From Paenibacillus taihuensis (GTDB lineage: Bacteria > Bacillota > Bacilli > Paenibacillales > Paenibacillaceae): a stretch of DNA of 64,000 nt. The position numbers were made by a program, and so were the translations under genes. Below the pieces are notes generated by a model. The model was not told the origin of the DNA, made no database searches, and saw only the letters and a list, made by a program, of their open reading frames with translations. The stretch is taken from contig NZ_QTTN01000001.1 in the NCBI RefSeq assembly GCF_003386535.1, positions 62,001 to 126,000 on the forward strand, given 5' to 3'. Below, piece after piece: positions 60,163 to 64,000 of the stretch (positions are counted from its first letter, which is position 1; every line of letters begins with the position of its first letter).

Positions 60163-62181
60163 TTGGAATTATTTCATGCCGTCTTACTGATGCTGCTCAT
60201 GATCGGGTTCTCCCACGTGATCAGCCGGTTCATACCGACGATCCCATCACCGCTTATCTTGATCGCGCTTGGCGCGGTCGTCGCTTTATTGCCGTCAGGC
60301 GTACATATGGAACTGGAGCCGGAGCTGTTCTTCATCTTGTTTATCGCGCCGCTGCTCTATAATGACGGCAAACATACGTCGCGCAGAGAGCTATGGCGGC
60401 TGCGGGCGCCGATTCTGCTTCTGGCGGTCGGGCTTGTGTTCGTCACGGTGCTGGTAGGCGGCTATTTCATTCACTGGCTAATTCCGACGATTCCGCTCCC
60501 GGCGGCTTTCGCGCTAGCCGCCATTCTCTCGCCGACTGATGCTGTCGCCGTTGGCGCGCTGGCCAAGCGAATCCATATGCCGGAGACGCTGATTCGCTTG
60601 CTCGAAGGCGAGTCGCTCATGAACGACGCCTCGGGACTCGTCGCGTTCAACTTTGCCATTGCCGCTACGGTGACCGGCGTGTTCTCGATGACGCATGCCA
60701 TCTTCAGCTTTCTCGTCATTGCCGTTGGCGGGCTGCTGGTTGGCGCCATTGTTGCCTTGATCATCGTTTGGTTCGGCGTCATGCTGCGTAGAGGCGGGCT
60801 GGAGGATGTTACGCTCCATATGCTGATTCAAATTTTGACCCCGTTCGTCCTTTATTTGATTGCGGAGGAGATCGGCGTCTCCGGTATCTTGGCTGCGGTA
60901 GCCGGCGGGCTTGTCCATGCTATTGAACGGGATCGGGTTGAATCGTCTATGCTGCGGCTGAACATCGTCTCGAATAATACGTGGTCAGTACTGCTATACG
61001 TACTGAACGGACTTGCCTTCCTATTGTTGGGACTGCAAATCCCGCATGTAACGAGCGTCGTCTGGCGCAATACGCACATTGACAATACGCAGGTGTTTAC
61101 CTACGCCTTTCTCATCTTTCTGCTGCTCGTCGTGCTGCGATTCGTCTGGACGTTTATCTTTACGCGCAATCAGCGGCTGTTCGGCGTTGAACAAGAGCAG
61201 GAAGTGCCCGATTACAAAATGCTCCTGCTCACCTCGCTTGGCGGCGTACGTGGGGCAATAACGCTCGCAGGCGCATTCTCGATTCCCTATGTGCTTCAGA
61301 GCGGGGCTTCGTTCCCGGAGCGGGACATGATGATATTTATCGCAGCGATTGTCATCTTGATTTCGCTCGTTGTCGCAAGTGCGCTGCTGCCTCTCCTCTC
61401 GAAGCCGAAGGATGCGCCTAGTACAGCAGAGCAGAACCGTCTGGAGCAGCGTGCTCGGGTTCGCATCCTGCAAGCCGCGATCGAAGCGCTGAAGACGGAG
61501 CAGAGTCCGGAAAATGAACCGGCTGCAATCTCCGTCATTACCGACTATCAGAAGTGGGTGCAAGAAGAAGCGATGATCTCGCATACCTATGATACAGGCC
61601 AGCCGCGATGCCGCGATACCGAAACCCAGCTGCGGCTGAAGGCAATCGATGCTGAACGCCGTTGCGTCAAAGCGATGGTCGAGAACGGTACCGCGGATCC
61701 GAAGCAAGCGATGAAAGTAACCGAGATGCTCGATCAGATGGAGCTCGTGCTGACCAAGCAGTCTCGCATGTGGCGTGCGCTAGTCAAGCTGTTCATGAAG
61801 AAGGTGTTTGCAAGAGATCACAAGCGTAATGTGAAGCATCACGAGGAGCGGGAAGCGATGAAGGCGCTCAAGATCTGTATGTGTCAATCTGCGATCGCTG
61901 AATTGGGTGTACAGAAACGACCGGAAATTGCCACCGAAACAAACTATGTCATCTCGCAGTATAAACAGATGCTCGGTCGATTGTCGCTCTTGCAGGGCTC
62001 TCGGGCATCAGAGGATCTGGAGCAGAGCGATATCAAGAAAGAGATGTACTGGGTTGCTATCCAAGCCGAGCGGGATATGGTTCAGACGATGTATGAAAGC
62101 GGCGAAATTACGCGGGAGCTTGCCAGTGATCTCAGAGGAACGATTCGTGATCGTGAAACGGCGATATCGGAGATTATGTAG
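60163..62181 (+). CDS. NhaP-type cation/proton antiporter with long C-terminal domain
   Basis: The 672-residue CPA1 antiporter has 12-13 membrane segments (residues 1-410) with the ion-site motifs LSPTDAVAVGAL and EGESLMNDASGLVAFN and GGVRGAITLAGAF, then a cytosolic helical domain of about 250 residues. Relatives exchange Na+, K+ or Li+ for protons. The TTG start follows GAAAGGAAG at about 11 bases. Confidence 0.9.
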   Translation: MELFHAVLLMLLMIGFSHVISRFIPTIPSPLILIALGAVVALLPSGVHMELEPELFFILFIAPLLYNDGKHTSRRELWRLRAPILLLAVGLVFVTVLVGGYFIHWLIPTIPLPAAFALAAILSPTDAVAVGALAKRIHMPETLIRLLEGESLMNDASGLVAFNFAIAATVTGVFSMTHAIFSFLVIAVGGLLVGAIVALIIVWFGVMLRRGGLEDVTLHMLIQILTPFVLYLIAEEIGVSGILAAVAGGLVHAIERDRVESSMLRLNIVSNNTWSVLLYVLNGLAFLLLGLQIPHVTSVVWRNTHIDNTQVFTYAFLIFLLLVVLRFVWTFIFTRNQRLFGVEQEQEVPDYKMLLLTSLGGVRGAITLAGAFSIPYVLQSGASFPERDMMIFIAAIVILISLVVASALLPLLSKPKDAPSTAEQNRLEQRARVRILQAAIEALKTEQSPENEPAAISVITDYQKWVQEEAMISHTYDTGQPRCRDTETQLRLKAIDAERRCVKAMVENGTADPKQAMKVTEMLDQMELVLTKQSRMWRALVKLFMKKVFARDHKRNVKHHEEREAMKALKICMCQSAIAELGVQKRPEIATETNYVISQYKQMLGRLSLLQGSRASEDLEQSDIKKEMYWVAIQAERDMVQTMYESGEITRELASDLRGTIRDRETAISEIM

Positions 62182-62211
62182 CGAAGCGTAAGATCAAGAG
62201 GGAGAAGCTAT

Positions 62212-63594
62212 ATGGAACCTATTGCACTAAGCAACAACGAGCAAACGGCTGTGAACCCCAAAGGCTACTTATTTTCCAATAGGGACCTGCTGAGGCTGTT
62301 TCTTCCCTTAACGGTAGAACAGGGGCTGGAATTTCTGGTCGGCATCATCTCATCTGTCATGGTCGCGTTCGTGGGAGAAGCGGCAGTGTCAGGCGTTTCA
62401 TTGGTGGAATCCGTCATGGCGCTGTTGATCAGTTTATTTGCAGCGCTCGCAACGGGCGGTGCGGTCATAGCCGGACAATACCTGGGCTCGAAACAGAGGC
62501 GAGAAGCACGCGAATCCGCGCAGCAAATGTTCTGGTTCGTTAGCATCATTTCCATCGTTATCATGATTGCTGTCTATGCGGCCAAGTCCTTTATCCTCTT
62601 TAACTTGTTTGGGCAGATATCGGATGAGGTGCGCAGAAATGCTGATACGTATCTGGTCTTCGTGTCGTTATCAATCCCTTTTCTAGCTGCCTACAACGCG
62701 GGAGCGGCGATTTTCCGCACAACCGGCAATGCGATCATCTCTATGAAAATCGCGCTGCTAATGAATTTCATCAACGTGGCAGGAAGCGCGATGCTGCTGT
62801 ATGGGTTTCATATGGGAACAGAAGGTGTGGCTATCGCAACGTTGATCTCGCGGATTATCGCTGCAGCAATCATTCTCGTTGTAGTTGTAAATCCGGATTA
62901 CAGCCTGCATATTCAGAGGAGCTTGAAGCATAAGTTCGATTGGCGGATGATCAAGCAAATCTTAAGCATCGGGATTCCATACGGACTGGAGAACAGCTTG
63001 TTCTTCATCGGACGGATTATTGTGCTGAGCCTCGTATCGACCCTTGGTACGGCAGCTATAACAGCGAATGCGATAGGCGGATCGCTTGCGGTATTCGAAG
63101 TGCTGCCAGGAGTTGCGATCAATCTCGGATTTACCGCGATCATCGCCAGATGCGTAGGGGCAGGGGATTACGAGCAGGCCAAATATTACACGAAGAAAAT
63201 CATGGCGATCGTGTATGCTTCGCAACTCGTATTCATCTCTCTGATTCTAGCTTTACTTCCGCTCATTATGAAAGTATACGGACTTTCTGAAGCTACTGCA
63301 GAGCTGACTCGACAGCTTGCTTGGTGGCATGGTGTTATCGCGATCATCCTCTGGCCGTTCGCTTATACGCTGCCGGTTACGTTCAGAGCTGCAGGTGATG
63401 CGAAGTACCCGATGGCCATCGGCATTATGGCGATGTTTCTGTGCCGGGTCGTGCTGGCTTACTTGCTCGGGGCGCATTTTCATATGGGCGTGTTCGGTAC
63501 ATGGATTGCGATGTTCTCGGACTGGGGTTTCCGATTCATCTTATTTACGTATCGATATTTCAATGGCAAATGGATGCGATACCGCGTCATTTAA
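62212..63594 (+). CDS. MATE-family multidrug/cation exporter
   Basis: The 460-residue protein has 12 membrane segments in two pseudo-repeats; MVAFVGEAAVSGVSLVES, GQYLGSKQRREARE and the second-half TAAITANAIGGSLAVFEVLP fit the MATE plan. It should export drugs or metabolites driven by Na+ or H+. AGAGGGAGAAG precedes the ATG, 31 bases after the antiporter gene, and both may be one transcript. Confidence 0.92.
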   Translation: MEPIALSNNEQTAVNPKGYLFSNRDLLRLFLPLTVEQGLEFLVGIISSVMVAFVGEAAVSGVSLVESVMALLISLFAALATGGAVIAGQYLGSKQRREARESAQQMFWFVSIISIVIMIAVYAAKSFILFNLFGQISDEVRRNADTYLVFVSLSIPFLAAYNAGAAIFRTTGNAIISMKIALLMNFINVAGSAMLLYGFHMGTEGVAIATLISRIIAAAIILVVVVNPDYSLHIQRSLKHKFDWRMIKQILSIGIPYGLENSLFFIGRIIVLSLVSTLGTAAITANAIGGSLAVFEVLPGVAINLGFTAIIARCVGAGDYEQAKYYTKKIMAIVYASQLVFISLILALLPLIMKVYGLSEATAELTRQLAWWHGVIAIILWPFAYTLPVTFRAAGDAKYPMAIGIMAMFLCRVVLAYLLGAHFHMGVFGTWIAMFSDWGFRFILFTYRYFNGKWMRYRVI

Positions 63595-63601
63595 GTAGTT
63601 G

Positions 63602-63631
63602 GACTGCTTCACTCCGGTGATGCAGTCTTTC
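63602..63631 (+). terminator. Intrinsic terminator after the MATE gene
   Basis: GACTGC-t-TCAC (63602-63612) pairs with GTGA-t-GCAGTC (63617-63627), loop TCCG, followed by TTTCTTC. Confidence 0.8.
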
Positions 63632-63727
63632 TTCATGTTTGGGCAATTTATTATTTTTCCGAACGACTATAGATTGCGATGAGCGGTAGCATATGATGGT
63701 TTATCCTGATAATCCGGAGAAGGTGGC

Positions 63728-63937
63728 ATGTTGTTTAATTCCCAATCAATCCAAATTTACTGCGTATGCTGCAAAGAAATTAGGTGGGCGACCACATGCC
63801 TACTCAAGAAACATGGTTATGAACATAGGAACCTCGAGCCTGAAATGTACCCCGTATCGGTATGCTTGGACTGCGAGGAAGAGATTGTGAATAGGCTGAG
63901 TTTGTATATGGAATCCCAAACGGATGAGGACGAATAG
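63728..63937 (+). CDS. Small protein with two CxxC motifs
   Basis: The 69-residue soluble protein has CVCC near residue 12 and CLDC near residue 47, a zinc-ribbon-like spacing, and an acidic end (SQTDEDE). GAGAAGGTGG precedes ATG 63728. The family is not recognised; the remaining 63 bases of the window show nothing. Confidence 0.65.
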   Translation: MLFNSQSIQIYCVCCKEIRWATTCLLKKHGYEHRNLEPEMYPVSVCLDCEEEIVNRLSLYMESQTDEDE

Positions 63938-64000
63938 GACAAGTTAAGGATAGCCCGCCCCCGCTTCTTGCTTCTAAAAGGATGTTTGAGCTGCGTTCAT

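Noticed and set aside
63693-63890. Alternative reading frame starting at 63693
   Set aside because: It overlaps the CxxC gene, lacks a ribosome site and has no family-like features.

Overview
The window looks like chromosome of a low-GC-lineage, endospore-forming Gram-positive of the Paenibacillaceae type. The grounds are the gene order (trp/hisC/tyrA, qcrABC, ypjA/ypjB, dapB-mgsA-bshB1-bshA-cca-birA-panBCD-dinG and pcp/asnS/dnaD follow the Bacillus subtilis block), AGGAGG-type ribosome binding sites, frequent TTG starts, bacillithiol synthesis genes, a sporulation protein (YpjB) and no outer-membrane genes. Base composition is moderate, with no obvious compositional break. I saw no rRNA, tRNA, CRISPR array, insertion sequence or prophage.

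Layout. 1-7880: aromatic amino-acid operon, trpE (cut by the window edge)-trpDCFBA, a terminator, then hisC-tyrA. 7881-8325: a consensus promoter followed about 80 nt later by a terminator (candidate small RNA), then a palindromic promoter in front of an ECF sigma/anti-sigma pair (8326-9521). 9596-12605: a histidine phosphatase, a protein of unknown function, a broken or non-canonical reading frame, an IDEAL-domain protein and a YpiF-like protein. 12753-14980: menaquinol:cytochrome c reductase qcrABC with a good sigma-A promoter. 15053-24232: YpjA, YpjB, YitT-type protein (reverse strand), MazG-like protein, TPR protein, dapB, mgsA, bshB1, bshA, cca, birA. 24240-24493: promoter, structured RNA and terminator before panB-panC-panD. 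26910-33157: TPR protein, dinG, rex, mtaD, YpmB-like protein. 33317-35342: an exported protein overlapping an unusual FtsH-like protease. 35435-40287: pcp, hbd, ackA, asnS, dnaD.

40288-42861 is the most unusual stretch: a PadR regulator with a HAAS-SEDS (FtsW/RodA-like) fusion protein, flanked by three copies of a two-hairpin GAGAG/CTCTC repeat, followed by a TPP riboswitch. 42862-46657 is the riboswitch-controlled pyrimidine/thiamine uptake operon (ThiY-like protein, thiamine-binding protein, ThiX, ThiZ, TatD hydrolase). 46807-53292 holds a Zur-type regulator, an MBL hydrolase (reverse), a small WGxxG-tailed secreted protein, a glucosaminidase, a KimA-type potassium importer, a putative haem membrane protein, a DUF6530 protein and a GIY-YIG protein. 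53490-63937 holds an RND exporter, a DedA-PAP2 fusion whose PAP2 catalytic residues are lost, a second ECF sigma/anti-sigma operon with a membrane effector candidate, an NhaP-type antiporter, a MATE exporter and a small CxxC protein.

Most of the window is ordinary conserved chromosome. The items most likely to be undescribed are the candidate small RNA at 7910-8023, the two-hairpin repeat family around the HAAS-SEDS locus, the structured RNA before panB, and the split-looking FtsH-like pair. All were judged by eye; no database search or folding calculation was run.
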